DNA of 34,250 nucleotides from Verrucomicrobiota bacterium (GCA_003219195.1 QHPX01000140.1:1-34250), one strand, 5' to 3'; positions 16,503 through 24,613 are shown, counted from the first letter of the stretch. Program-made: numbers and translations. Notes: generated by a model not told the origin, from the sequence alone.

Positions 16503-17204
16503 TTACGATTCGCGGATTTTGTAATTCAATCGCCGCGAGAGCAGCCAGCGCACGCCGAACATGTCGATGGTGGCGCGAAGGGCGCGGTTGCCCAGGCCAT
16601 ACTTGCTTTGACCGAAGCGACGGGGGCGGTGCGCGACTGGGATCTCGACAAGGCGATAGCCCGCCGCCTTGATGAGCGCGGGAATAAAGCGGTGCATGCC
16701 TTTGAACGGCACGAGCGCGCTGACACATTCGCGCCGCATCGCTTTCAGCGTGCACCCGGTGTCGCGCACACCGTCTTTCGTATAACGGCTCCGAACGGCA
16801 TTAGCGATCCGGCTGGTCAGGCGTTTCACGAGAGTGTCTTTGCGCCGCGCGCGATAACCGCAGACAAGGTCGGCGCCGCGGGAAATTTCCGCGAGCAGTC
16901 TCGGAATATCGACCGGATCATTTTGCAGATCGCCATCGATCAGAACAGCGACCGCGCCGTTCGCGGCCTGGAGCCCGGCATAGATCGCGGCGCTTTGGCC
17001 GCCATTTTTTGCAAACCGAATTACGCGAACGTTCGGAGCCTTTTCGACTCGCTCGGCCGTGCGATCGATCGATCCATCGTCGACGAAAATAATTTCATGA
17101 TCGACTCCCGCTAACGCCGCACGCAACTCGGACTGCAAGATCGACATGTTCTCTTCTTCATTAAAGAGCGGCACGATCACCGAGACTGCGAGTGAATCTG
17201 TCAT
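16503..17204 (-). CDS. Polyprenol-phosphate glycosyltransferase (GT2, DPM1/GtrB-like)
   Basis: About 233 residues. The GT2 fold is shown by VSVIVPLFNEEENM, DHEIIFVDDGSIDRTAE, VIRFAKNGGQSAAIYAGL, the DxD-bearing AVLIDGDLQNDPVDIP, and GYRARRKDTLVKRLTSRIAN. The segment DTGCTLKAMRRE followed by GMHRFIPALIKAAGY and HRPRRFGQSKYGL is characteristic of enzymes that load a sugar onto polyprenyl phosphate at the inner face of the cytoplasmic membrane. There are no C-terminal membrane helices, so this is the short DPM1-like form. ATG 17204 begins 5 bp after the stop of the upstream ArnT-like gene; the open frame to 17480 is a shadow of that gene. Together they suggest one lipid-linked sugar pathway. Confidence 0.92.
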   Translation of the reverse strand: MTDSLAVSVIVPLFNEEENMSILQSELRAALAGVDHEIIFVDDGSIDRTAERVEKAPNVRVIRFAKNGGQSAAIYAGLQAANGAVAVLIDGDLQNDPVDIPRLLAEISRGADLVCGYRARRKDTLVKRLTSRIANAVRSRYTKDGVRDTGCTLKAMRRECVSALVPFKGMHRFIPALIKAAGYRLVEIPVAHRPRRFGQSKYGLGNRALRATIDMFGVRWLLSRRLNYKIRES

Positions 17205-17209
17205 CTCCG

Positions 17210-18787
17210 TTACAGGGGCAGCGTACGATAATTCCGGCAGAGGAAAACCTGCCATGTGCGCAGCAACTTCCCGTAGCGGCGTACTTGAATCGTGCCCACC
17301 AGTTCCGCCGATTGAAAACCAATCCGGATATTGTGCGGCGCGGGTTCTTTTTCTCCATCCGAGATAAAAAGCGCGCTGCGCCCGAGGAATGGATTGATCC
17401 CATTCTCCTCCGTGTAAGCCTCGCCCTCCGGCCGCCGGACGCCGGGCCCTGCTTCGACAAATTGATCGTAGCGCGGCCAAAACGAAAATTGGTTCACCAT
17501 GTCCTGCGACTCGACGATGTAAACGGGCGGATGACCGGGGCCTTCCGGTCGTTTGTCGCGCAAATAAAAGGAAATCTCCGACGCGCGATCCCGGGCATCA
17601 GCAATGAGAAACAGTTTCTCCCCGGATTTTGCTTCGAGATCGCCGCGAATTTTTTCGACCGCGCGAGTGGCGGATTTCCATCCGCGCATGCGATCGCTCG
17701 GATCACTTCGCCACAGCTGAAATCCCGCGCTGCGAATGAGATCCGTGTCGAGCGCCACGATACTCATTAAAAGTCCGAGTAGCAACGCTGCACCCGTGCC
17801 AAACCGCAGGGCCGGACTCGCTTCGACGCGGTCCCGCCAGAAATAAACTGCGAGCAGGCCGAAACCCAGGATCGACAGCGCGTCCCAGTTCGGCGCGGCC
17901 GCCTTGTTCAAGGAAAGCAGAAAGTAAAAAATAAACACCGGTAAGCCGAACCAAAAAAGAAAGAGCACCTTGAATTGCTGATTCAGCCGCCGCCAGCTGC
18001 CGATCACACCCCAGGCCAGGGCGAAAAACAGCAGCGGCGAGTAGGAAAGAAAATGTTCTCCAAGAAATGCGAGGAGCTCGAGCGGATGAAAACCGAAGCC
18101 ATGCTCGAGACCGCCGCGTGAGCGCAAGTGCGTCAGCGTGATCCAGGCGTGCTGCGCGTTCCAGAGAATCGGCGGGACGGTGCAAAGAGCGAAAGCGCCA
18201 AGCAGTAAGTAGAGGCCGGGCCGCGCAAATTCATGCCGCAGCCGGGGAGCGAGCGCCAGGATGAGAACGATTGAAGCGAGCTCGAGCGCGTTCGTATATT
18301 TGCAAAGAAATCCAAGCCCAATCAGCAATCCCGTCAGCGGCCAATGCCACGAAAACCGCGGACTTTGCTCGAGCGCGAGCCAGAAAGCGAACATTGCCGC
18401 CAGCCAGAAAAAGATCGACAAGGGATCGATCGTCATAAGGAACGCGCCGATGTTGAAGATCGGAGTAACGTTCAACGCGAGCACGGCCCAGATCCCGGCG
18501 TTGGCGCTGAACAATCGCCGTGCGAAATAAAACAAGAGCAGACTCGTTCCCGCCGCGAGGATTGGACTGAAAAATCGCACGCCGAACTCATTGGCACCGA
18601 AAATCGCGGTGCTCGCGCGCATCACGAAAGCGATCCCCGGCCCTTTGCTAAAATAAGCCGGCGCCAGCCGTTCCGACCACATCCAGTAATGCGCCTCGTC
18701 GAATTCGAGATCGGTCGCCGCCAACATCGATAATCGAATCAGCGTCAGCACAAAAATGAACAGCCAGACCGCGCGCGTCGTTTTCAT
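17210..18787 (-). CDS. ArnT/PMT-type membrane glycosyltransferase
   Basis: About 525 residues. It starts with a membrane segment (TTRAVWLFIFVLTLIRLS), followed by the catalytic loop LEFDEAHYWMWSERLAPAYF with the Asp-Glu pair typical of GT-C enzymes, then KGPGIAFVMRAST. Many hydrophobic helices follow, and a soluble C-terminal domain begins near residue 390. Such enzymes take a sugar from a polyprenyl-phosphate donor on the outer face of the inner membrane and transfer it to lipid A, protein or another acceptor; the acceptor here is unknown. ATG 18787 overlaps the PAP2 stop codon by four bases (ATGA). The open frame to 19198 is antisense-like noise over PAP2. Confidence 0.9.
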   Translation of the reverse strand: MKTTRAVWLFIFVLTLIRLSMLAATDLEFDEAHYWMWSERLAPAYFSKGPGIAFVMRASTAIFGANEFGVRFFSPILAAGTSLLLFYFARRLFSANAGIWAVLALNVTPIFNIGAFLMTIDPLSIFFWLAAMFAFWLALEQSPRFSWHWPLTGLLIGLGFLCKYTNALELASIVLILALAPRLRHEFARPGLYLLLGAFALCTVPPILWNAQHAWITLTHLRSRGGLEHGFGFHPLELLAFLGEHFLSYSPLLFFALAWGVIGSWRRLNQQFKVLFLFWFGLPVFIFYFLLSLNKAAAPNWDALSILGFGLLAVYFWRDRVEASPALRFGTGAALLLGLLMSIVALDTDLIRSAGFQLWRSDPSDRMRGWKSATRAVEKIRGDLEAKSGEKLFLIADARDRASEISFYLRDKRPEGPGHPPVYIVESQDMVNQFSFWPRYDQFVEAGPGVRRPEGEAYTEENGINPFLGRSALFISDGEKEPAPHNIRIGFQSAELVGTIQVRRYGKLLRTWQVFLCRNYRTLPL

Positions 18788-19362
18788 CGCGTTGGATCGA
18801 CAATCAAACTTGGATGCCGTCCGTAAACTTCCGGCGCCCATTTTTGCGCTCCCCGTCTCCAAACTACTTCGAGCGCCGCGAGAATGAGGAATGTTTCGCC
18901 CGCGGCCAGGAACAGCGTCGCGATCACGTCGCTTGGCCAATGCCCGCCCAAATAAATTCGCGAGTAACCGATCGCCGCAGCCACGATCCAATAAAGCCAG
19001 CCGCGCCGCCGATAAAAAAGCGTCAAGCAGACCGCCGCCGCCGTATTGTTCATCATATGCCCGGACGGAAATGACGGCCCCGACCGGTTGCGATCGGTTT
19101 GATCGGAATACCGGATCGTCGGTTTCTTGAAGAGCGTTATCGCCGATTTCAAAAGGCCGGTGAATTGGTCCGCTATCAGGATGGAGAAGAGCAAACAAAA
19201 AATGCAGGCGCGCACCTTGAATCCGCCCACGACGAGGGTAACGAGCCCGATGACGATGAGCAGCGGCTGCCAGATCTCAATGTCGCTCAACGCCGCCATG
19301 AACAAATCGAGCCCCGGATTCGTCCAGCGTTCATTGATGAGATGAAAAATCGCCTGATCCAT
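18784..19362 (-). CDS. PAP2-family membrane phosphatase
   Basis: 192 residues with about five membrane segments. Phosphatase motifs: a degenerate motif 1 around LFKKPTIRYSDQTDRN, motif 2 PSFPSGHMMNN, and motif 3 SRIYLGGHWPSDVIAT with the catalytic His and Asp. The family dephosphorylates lipid phosphates such as undecaprenyl pyrophosphate, phosphatidate or lipid A. It is the first gene of a tightly packed trio with the ArnT-like and GT2 genes (ATGA overlap, then 5 bp), so a role in recycling or priming the polyprenyl carrier, or in trimming a lipid phosphate, is likely but inferred. The first motif departs from the classical K-x6-RP. Confidence 0.9.
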   Translation of the reverse strand: MDQAIFHLINERWTNPGLDLFMAALSDIEIWQPLLIVIGLVTLVVGGFKVRACIFCLLFSILIADQFTGLLKSAITLFKKPTIRYSDQTDRNRSGPSFPSGHMMNNTAAAVCLTLFYRRRGWLYWIVAAAIGYSRIYLGGHWPSDVIATLFLAAGETFLILAALEVVWRRGAQKWAPEVYGRHPSLIVDPTR

Positions 19363-19448
19363 TCCTGTTTGAATTCCACGATAAGGAGCAGCGCAAGCTG
19401 CGGCAACGTTGAAACACTGCCGCGATCAAGCGATAAAGCTTTTAAGCG

Positions 19449-20162
19449 ATGAAGCGGCAATGTTTTCTCATCGGTCGATTCCGTAACGCGTCAACTCTTC
19501 AACTCTTCATCGCTTCAACTCTTTCTCTTGCTCCATTTGCATTCGCAGAGCCGGTTCCTTCGGCGAAGGAAATTCTCGACTCGGCCCGGATGTTGGAGTC
19601 GCGCCAGCAGATCGATCTTCAAGGCCAGTTGCGCGAGAATGAAATCGTCATTCCATTCCGGCTCACACAAACCGGACCGATCATTCGGTATGCGTTTTCG
19701 AATCCCGACCAGGTCCTGCGGTTGCGCCTGGGCGAAAACAACTCGCGCCTCGACGTTGTGACCGGCTCCGGCGCCGAAAACTTCGCCGCATCGCAGCTCA
19801 ATCAAAAGATCCGCGGCACCGGCATTACTTACGAGGATCTGGCATTGAAATTTCTTTACTGGCCAAACGCGAAACTCGCCGGCGAAGAAAATGTGCGCAC
19901 ACGCAGTTGCTGGAAGCTGCAATTGCGAGCGCCGTCGCGGCAATCGCAATACTCCAACGTTGTTTTGTGGATCGACAAGACGAGCGGCGCGCTCATGCGC
20001 ATGGAAAGTTACGATTGGAATGGACAGCTCGCCAAGCGTTTCGAAGTCGTCTCCGCCCAAAAGATCGACAATCGCTGGTTCTTAAAGCAAATGCGCGTGG
20101 AAGAGCTGCAACCCGGCACTACCAAAGTGCAATCCCGCACTTATCTCGAGATCAAAAAATAG
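19449..20162 (+). CDS. LolA-like periplasmic protein (outer-membrane lipoprotein-sorting fold)
   Basis: 237 residues with a signal peptide (LFIASTLSLAPFAFA, cleavage near AFA-EP). The mature part begins SAKEILDSARMLESRQQIDL and continues as beta-strands (PFRLTQTGPIIRYAFSN, LRLRLGENNSRLDVVTG, KFLYWPNAKLAGEENV, VVLWIDKTSGALMRMESYDW, QMRVEELQPGTTKVQSRTYL). This is the half-barrel pattern of LolA/RseB-like proteins, which bind lipid or lipoprotein. The precise ligand is unknown. ATG 19449 is the only start before the hydrophobic segment. Bases 19491-19528 encoding the signal peptide are a CAACTCTTC-type low-complexity tract. It is divergent from PAP2 and convergent with tpiA. Confidence 0.8.
   Translation: MKRQCFLIGRFRNASTLQLFIASTLSLAPFAFAEPVPSAKEILDSARMLESRQQIDLQGQLRENEIVIPFRLTQTGPIIRYAFSNPDQVLRLRLGENNSRLDVVTGSGAENFAASQLNQKIRGTGITYEDLALKFLYWPNAKLAGEENVRTRSCWKLQLRAPSRQSQYSNVVLWIDKTSGALMRMESYDWNGQLAKRFEVVSAQKIDNRWFLKQMRVEELQPGTTKVQSRTYLEIKK
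19491..19528. repeat. CAACTCTTC low-complexity tract inside a signal-peptide coding region
   Basis: The sequence repeats CAACTCTTC and CAACTCTTT units with no G except in CGTC and ATCGC. It encodes part of the signal peptide of the LolA-like protein. It is similar in style to the tracts near 3258, 8176 and 25679. Confidence 0.5.
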
Positions 20163-20163
20163 T

Positions 20164-20225
20164 TGTAGCTGCCGCTGTCCTCAGCGGCAGTCGAGATTCT
20201 GCCGCCAGTGACGGCGGCCGCTACA
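20164..20225. repeat. Palindromic element between convergent genes
   Basis: It starts TGTAGCTGCCGC and ends GGCGGCCGCTACA. Hairpins: GCCGCTGTCCTCAGCGGC and GCCGCCAGTGACGGCGGC. It lies 1 bp after the LolA-like stop and 9 bp before the end of tpiA, where it could terminate both transcripts. Confidence 0.85.
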
Positions 20226-20234
20226 ACGGCTGGC

Positions 20235-21029
20235 TCAGACTGTTGCGCTTGGCGCGGCCGTCTTGTCTTCTTCGCGCGCGGACAGGACAATTTGCGCGAA
20301 ACTGCGCGGATCGAGACTGGCGCCGCCGACCAAGGCGCCGTCGATATCAGGCTGGCTCATCAATTCGCGGGCGTTCTCCGGGTTGACGCTGCCCCCGTAT
20401 TGAAGACGAACGCGCTCAGCCGTGGTCTCGTCGGACATTTCGCGAAGTGTGTGGCGAATGAAGGCGTGCGCTTCCTGCGCCTGTTCCGGAGTGGCGTTGC
20501 GTCCGGTGCCGATAGCCCAGACCGGTTCGTAGGCGATCACAGTTTCCTGCAATTCTTTCGCGCCGAGAGTAGCCAGACTCCCGTGCAGTTGGATCGACAA
20601 TATCTTTTCGACGCTGCCTTTGTCGCGCTGGACCAGCGTCTCGCCGACGCAAACGATTGGGCGCAACGTCGCTTCATGCGCAGCGCGCACCTTCCGGTTT
20701 ACGATTTTGTCGGTCTCGCCAAATAACGTGCGACGCTCGCTGTGCCCGAGGACGACGTAGCGTACGAACAAATCGCGCAGAAGCGCGGCGCTGATTTCGC
20801 CGGTAAACGCGCCATTGCGTTCCCAATGCATGTTTTGCGCGCCGATCTTGATGTTTTGCGATTTGCCGAGTGCTTCCGTTACTTTCGCAATCGCCGTGAA
20901 CGGCGGCACGATGACCACTTCGACATCGGCAATGTCGCCGAGCTCAAGAAGCAACGACTCGACAAATCGCGCCGCCTCGGCCTGGGTCATGTTCATCTTC
21001 CAATTAGCGGCGACGATTTTCTTTCTCAT
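20235..21029 (-). CDS. tpiA: Triosephosphate isomerase
   Basis: 264 residues, a TIM barrel interconverting dihydroxyacetone phosphate and glyceraldehyde-3-phosphate. Catalytic elements: AANWKMN (Asn, Lys), YVVLGHSERR (His), VIAYEPVWAIGTGRNATPEQ (Glu plus the mobile loop), and LQYGGSVNPENA with DGALVGGASLD for phosphate binding. ATG 21029 gives the standard N-terminus. It is the last gene of the gap-pgk-tpiA run, 79 bp after pgk. The C-terminal extension SAREEDKTAAPSATV is slightly longer than usual. Confidence 0.98.
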   Translation of the reverse strand: MRKKIVAANWKMNMTQAEAARFVESLLLELGDIADVEVVIVPPFTAIAKVTEALGKSQNIKIGAQNMHWERNGAFTGEISAALLRDLFVRYVVLGHSERRTLFGETDKIVNRKVRAAHEATLRPIVCVGETLVQRDKGSVEKILSIQLHGSLATLGAKELQETVIAYEPVWAIGTGRNATPEQAQEAHAFIRHTLREMSDETTAERVRLQYGGSVNPENARELMSQPDIDGALVGGASLDPRSFAQIVLSAREEDKTAAPSATV

Positions 21030-21108
21030 CGGATTTTCGACAGAGTGAACAGAGTTAACTAAATAAAACAGAAGACCAAAATTATTCTGATCATTCGGTC
21101 AATTCTGT

Positions 21109-22320
21109 CTAAGTCTTCTCCGTTAACGCGGCGACGCCCGGCAGTTCCCTGCCTTCGAGTAATTCCAGCGAAGCGCCGCCGCCGGTGGAAATAAATGTCA
21201 TTTTGTCGGCAAGCCCGGCCTGTTTTACCGCCGTCACGGAATCGCCGCCGCCGATGATGGTGGTCGCGCTAGATTGAGCGAGCGCTTCCGCGATCGCGAT
21301 TGTTCCTTCCGCGAAATCCGGAATTTCAAAAATCCCGACCGGCCCGTTCCACAAAATCGTTTTCGCCTTTGCGATTTCCTCCCGGTAAAGCGCGATCGTC
21401 GCGCTGCCGATATCGACCGCCTGCCAGCCATTGTTGATGCCGTGTTGCCGCGACAGCCGGCTCGTGTTCCGGACCGGCGCGCCCGCGCGAATTTCCTGCG
21501 CTTCCAAAACATCGACCGGCAACAAAAACTTAACGCCGCGTTTTCTTGCAAGATCGACAAGGTCGTTTGCGAGATCGAGCTTGTCGCCTTCGACGCGGCT
21601 AGCCCCGATCGGAATTCCCTGGGCCTGGAAAAACGTGTTCGCCATCGCGCCACCGATCAAAATCGTGTTCGCTTTTTCCGTGAGCGCTTTAAGCACGCCG
21701 ATTTTGTCCGAAACTTTTGCGCCGCCCATGATAACAACGAAAGGCTGGACCGGTTCGTCGAGTTCTTCGTGGAGATATTTCAGTTCTTTCTCCATCAAAA
21801 ATCCCATGGCCGAGTGCGCGACGAATTTCGGGATGCCCGCCGTGCTGGCATGCGCGCGATGCGCCGCGCCAAAGGCGTCGTTGACATAAACATCGCCCAG
21901 TTTGGCGAGCGCTTCGGCGAATTTCGGATCGTTCGCTTCTTCCCCCGGTTGAAAGCGCAAATTCTCGAGTAAGGCAACGTCAGCTGCGTTCATGTGCGCG
22001 ATGATTCCCTCCGGAATGGCGCCAATCGTGTCGGTGCTGAAAATGACCGGATGATTGATAAGCGAATGCAAATGATCGCCGATTGGTCGCAGCGAATATT
22101 TTTCCACGCGCTTGCCTTTTGGCCGGCCGAAATGCGACATCAAAATCGTTTTGGCATCGCGCTCACGTAGATAATTGATTGTCGGCAAACTTTCGCGGAT
22201 GCGCGTGTCGTCCGTGATGTCGATCTTGCGGTCGGGTTCTTCGATCGGCACGTTGAAATCGACCCGCACCAGCACGCGTTTGCCGCGGACATCGAGATCG
22301 CGAAGGGAAAGCTTGCTCAT
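21109..22320 (-). CDS. pgk: Phosphoglycerate kinase
   Basis: 403 residues. It transfers phosphate from 1,3-bisphosphoglycerate to ADP. Family motifs: KRVLVRVDFNVPIE, TILMSHFGRPKGKR, ALLENLRFQPGEEANDPKFA, VNDAFGAAHRAHAST, FVVIMGGAKVSDKIGVLKAL, ILWNGPVGIFE, and TIIGGGDSVTAV. ATG 22320 is the family start. The middle gene of the glycolysis cluster, it is separated from gap by 150 bp almost filled with a short inverted-repeat element. Confidence 0.98.
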   Translation of the reverse strand: MSKLSLRDLDVRGKRVLVRVDFNVPIEEPDRKIDITDDTRIRESLPTINYLRERDAKTILMSHFGRPKGKRVEKYSLRPIGDHLHSLINHPVIFSTDTIGAIPEGIIAHMNAADVALLENLRFQPGEEANDPKFAEALAKLGDVYVNDAFGAAHRAHASTAGIPKFVAHSAMGFLMEKELKYLHEELDEPVQPFVVIMGGAKVSDKIGVLKALTEKANTILIGGAMANTFFQAQGIPIGASRVEGDKLDLANDLVDLARKRGVKFLLPVDVLEAQEIRAGAPVRNTSRLSRQHGINNGWQAVDIGSATIALYREEIAKAKTILWNGPVGIFEIPDFAEGTIAIAEALAQSSATTIIGGGDSVTAVKQAGLADKMTFISTGGGASLELLEGRELPGVAALTEKT

Positions 22321-22329
22321 AACCTCGCG

Positions 22330-22467
22330 GTCATTCCGAGCGGAGCGAGGAGCCTCGCAAACGCGCGCTGGTACCCGAATTCGCCAAGCGCTGGCTTCGC
22401 AGAAAGTGCCATTGCAAATCGTAAGCGCTTCTTGTCATGGGAGGTCCCTCGTTTCACTCGGGATGAC
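22330..22467. repeat. MITE-like inverted-repeat element between gap and pgk
   Basis: About 138 bp. The ends GTCATTCCGAG and CTCGGGATGAC pair at 10 of 11 positions, and flanking sub-ends (GGAGCCTC and GAGGTCCC) also pair. It lies within the gap-pgk intergenic gap, begins 9 bp upstream of the pgk ATG and ends before the gap stop. No ORF inside. This end sequence style is common among small interspersed elements. Confidence 0.65.
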
Positions 22468-22470
22468 AGA

Positions 22471-23472
22471 TTATTTGCTGAGCAGTTCCAGCATTTCCAC
22501 GCAGCGATTGCTGTAGCCCCACTCGTTGTCATACCAACCGACGACTTTCACAAACCGATTGCCCAGCATGATCGTCAATTTGCTGTCGAAAATGCACGAA
22601 TGCGGATTGCCGATGATGTCGTGTGAAACCAGCGGCTCGTCGCTGAATTCGAGCACGCCTTTGTAACTTTTGTCCGCCGCCGCTTCTTTGAATGCCTGAT
22701 TGACTGACTCCGCGGTGGCATCTTTCTCGAGTACGGCCGTAAAATCCGTGACCGAACCGTCCGGGGTCGGCACGCGAAACGCGCCGCCGTTCAGTTTGCC
22801 TTTCAGCTCCGGAATGACTTCACCGATCGCTTTGGCCGCGCCGGTACTCGACGGTATGATGCTGACGGCTGCGGCACGCGCGCGGCGCAAATCCTCGTGA
22901 GGAAAATCGAGAATGCGTTGATCATTCGTGTAACTGTGGATCGTGCTCATGAAACCGTGCGCGACGCCGAACTTGTCGTGCAAAACTTTCGCGAGCGGCG
23001 CAAGGCAATTGGTCGTGCAACTGGCATTCGAAACGATCCTGTGCTTCGCCGGATCGTAAATGTCATCGTTGATGCCCATGCAAAGCGTCGCGTCCGGACT
23101 TTTTGCTGGCGCGGAAATGAGGACGCGTTTCGCGCCGGCTTTGCTCAAATGCAGCTCGGCCTTGTCGCGGCTCGTAAAAAAGCCGGTCGACTCGAGCACA
23201 ACATCGACCTCCAGTTTTTCCCAGGGCAGGTTCGCCGGGTCGCGCTCTTTCAAGATCTTAATCTTGTGCCTGCGCACGACGATGTTTTCCTCGTCATAGC
23301 CGATCTCGCCATCGAATTTCCCGTGGACCGAGTCCCATTTGAGCAGGTGCGCGAGCGTTTTGGTATCAGTGAGATCATTGATTGCGCGCACCCGCTCGAC
23401 CTGTTTTTGCGACATGGCGCGGAGCACGTTGCGCCCGATGCGACCGAAGCCATTGATTGCGTAGTTAGCCAT
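22471..23472 (-). CDS. gap: Glyceraldehyde-3-phosphate dehydrogenase
   Basis: 333 residues, phosphorylating GAPDH. The NAD-binding domain begins YAINGFGRIGRNVLRAM, with an acidic residue in RAINDLTD favouring NAD over NADP. The catalytic Cys152 is in SNASCTTNCLAPLAKVL, and the catalytic His in FMSTIHSYTNDQRILD. Later motifs are GAAKAIGEVIPELKGKL and the C-terminal VGWYDNEWGYSNR. ATG 23472 is the family start. First gene of gap-pgk-tpiA and divergent from the SGNH esterase across 81 bp, where the cluster promoter should lie. Confidence 0.98.
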   Translation of the reverse strand: MANYAINGFGRIGRNVLRAMSQKQVERVRAINDLTDTKTLAHLLKWDSVHGKFDGEIGYDEENIVVRRHKIKILKERDPANLPWEKLEVDVVLESTGFFTSRDKAELHLSKAGAKRVLISAPAKSPDATLCMGINDDIYDPAKHRIVSNASCTTNCLAPLAKVLHDKFGVAHGFMSTIHSYTNDQRILDFPHEDLRRARAAAVSIIPSSTGAAKAIGEVIPELKGKLNGGAFRVPTPDGSVTDFTAVLEKDATAESVNQAFKEAAADKSYKGVLEFSDEPLVSHDIIGNPHSCIFDSKLTIMLGNRFVKVVGWYDNEWGYSNRCVEMLELLSK

Positions 23473-23553
23473 AATCGTATTTGCGAATTTCGATCTTCGT
23501 TTTGCAATTGCTGATCACACTTTCGTCAGCAACAAGTGAGGCTGGGAAAATAA

Positions 23554-24234
23554 ATGCGTAAATGGGTGAAGCAATGGCGAAGTGGCGCATTCCTGGGAAT
23601 GATATTGTCGCTCTTGTGCGCACAATCCGGCCACGCGGCCGGGCCCGATCTACCACGAATGAAAACGATTTTTGTTTTCGGCGACAGCTTATCGGACGGA
23701 TTTCTACTCAAACGCACCCAAGCCTATCCCGCGCTGCTCATCGACAAATTGCGCGATGCGGGTTTGAGATTCGAAGTCATCAACGCCAGCGCGAGCGGCG
23801 ACACCACCGACGGTGGATTGCGCCGACTGCCGCCGCACCTCAAACGCAAGATCGACATCTTCATTTTAGAGCTCGGAATCAACGACGCGTTTCGTGGCGC
23901 GACGGTTGATGAGATTCGAAATAACCTGCAAGCGGTCATCGACAAAGTGAAAGCGCGCAATCCGAATGCGCGCATTGTCATCGCGGGAATGCAACTTCCG
24001 AATTCTTCGGCCGATGATTATGTCTTCGCCTTTGGCAATATGTTCAGCGAGCTTGCCGCGAAAAATAAGGCCGCGCTCGTCCCGTACCTGCTCGAGGGCG
24101 TGGCCGGCGATCCGTCGTTGAACTTGCCGGATGGCATCCATCCAAATGCGGCCGGTCACCGCATTCTCGCTGAAAATGTCTGGCGCGTGCTCGAACCGAT
24201 CGCGCGCGAAGTCGCAGCGCACGTCGAACACTGA
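23554..24234 (+). CDS. SGNH-hydrolase esterase/lysophospholipase (TesA-like), secreted
   Basis: 226 residues. An N-terminal signal segment (FLGMILSLLCAQSGHAAG) is followed by SGNH blocks: block I TIFVFGDSLSDGF (nucleophile Ser), block II NASASGDTTDGG (Gly), block III ILELGINDAFRG (Asn), and block V NLPDGIHPNAAGHRIL (Asp, His). It hydrolyses ester or thioester bonds, probably of lipids, in the periplasm; the exact substrate is unknown. ATG 23554 gives an ordinary basic n-region. It is divergent from gap and followed 52 bp later by a small HMA protein. Confidence 0.92.
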   Translation: MRKWVKQWRSGAFLGMILSLLCAQSGHAAGPDLPRMKTIFVFGDSLSDGFLLKRTQAYPALLIDKLRDAGLRFEVINASASGDTTDGGLRRLPPHLKRKIDIFILELGINDAFRGATVDEIRNNLQAVIDKVKARNPNARIVIAGMQLPNSSADDYVFAFGNMFSELAAKNKAALVPYLLEGVAGDPSLNLPDGIHPNAAGHRILAENVWRVLEPIAREVAAHVEH

Positions 24235-24286
24235 ACTCATCAGACCAAAGACAACCAGCGCGACTTCCAGGAACGTAAGATAAGTG

Positions 24287-24556
24287 ATGGAGCCGAGCGA
24301 TCCGCATAACCCCGAACACGCTGATCATGCCATTGTCGAAACGATCGAAATCGCAACGGAGGGAGAGGATTGCGATCAATGCGTGCGAAGGTTGCGCCCG
24401 ATGCTGATGAAGATTAATGGCGTGCGAGATGTGACTGTCGATCTCGCCCGCGAACGGGTCGTCGTGACGTTCGATGCGCGCAAAACGCACGCACCCGATT
24501 TGCACGACGCGATCCTCAAAAGTGGCTACAAGCCCGCGCGTTCCGCTGGCTTGTAA
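24287..24556 (+). CDS. Small HMA-domain (metal-binding) protein
   Basis: 89 residues from ATG 24287 (GTG 24284 precedes it directly). The HMA beta-alpha-beta pattern is visible: VETIEIATEGEDCDQCVRRL, INGVRDVTVDLARERVVVTF, LHDAILKSGYKP. The metal-binding CxxC is Cys-Asp-Gln-Cys, where copper chaperones usually have a Met/Thr before the first Cys. A metal chaperone role is likely but metal identity is not readable, and no P-type ATPase is near. An acidic/His-rich N-terminus (DPHNPEHADHA) could add ligands. The stop TAA overlaps the left end of the element at 24552. Confidence 0.75.
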   Translation: MEPSDPHNPEHADHAIVETIEIATEGEDCDQCVRRLRPMLMKINGVRDVTVDLARERVVVTFDARKTHAPDLHDAILKSGYKPARSAGL

Positions 24557-24609
24557 CCACGGCGCTTTGCGCCGTCGCGGCTTGGACGTGCCACAGACAT
24601 GTGACTACA
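24552..24609. repeat. Degenerate palindromic element between convergent genes
   Basis: It starts TGTAACCACGGCG and ends GTGACTACA. Hairpins: ACGGCGCTTTGCGCCGT and CACAGACATGTG. It supplies the HMA-gene stop (TAA, 24554-24556) and lies 5 bp before the agmatine deiminase stop. Confidence 0.6.
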
Positions 24610-24613
24610 GGTG

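Noticed and set aside
17056-17071. GATCGATCGATCC run as a regulatory site
   Set aside because: It lies within the GT2 coding region and matches Asp/Arg/Ser-Ile codons; no second site or symmetry beyond the short repeat.
17205-17480. N-terminal extension of the GT2 glycosyltransferase
   Set aside because: It overlaps the conserved end of the ArnT-like gene in another frame; ATG 17204 gives the normal GT2 N-terminus.
18788-19198. N-terminal extension of the ArnT-like protein
   Set aside because: It overlaps PAP2 in another frame, and ATG 18787 directly precedes the first membrane helix with an ATGA overlap typical of coupled genes.
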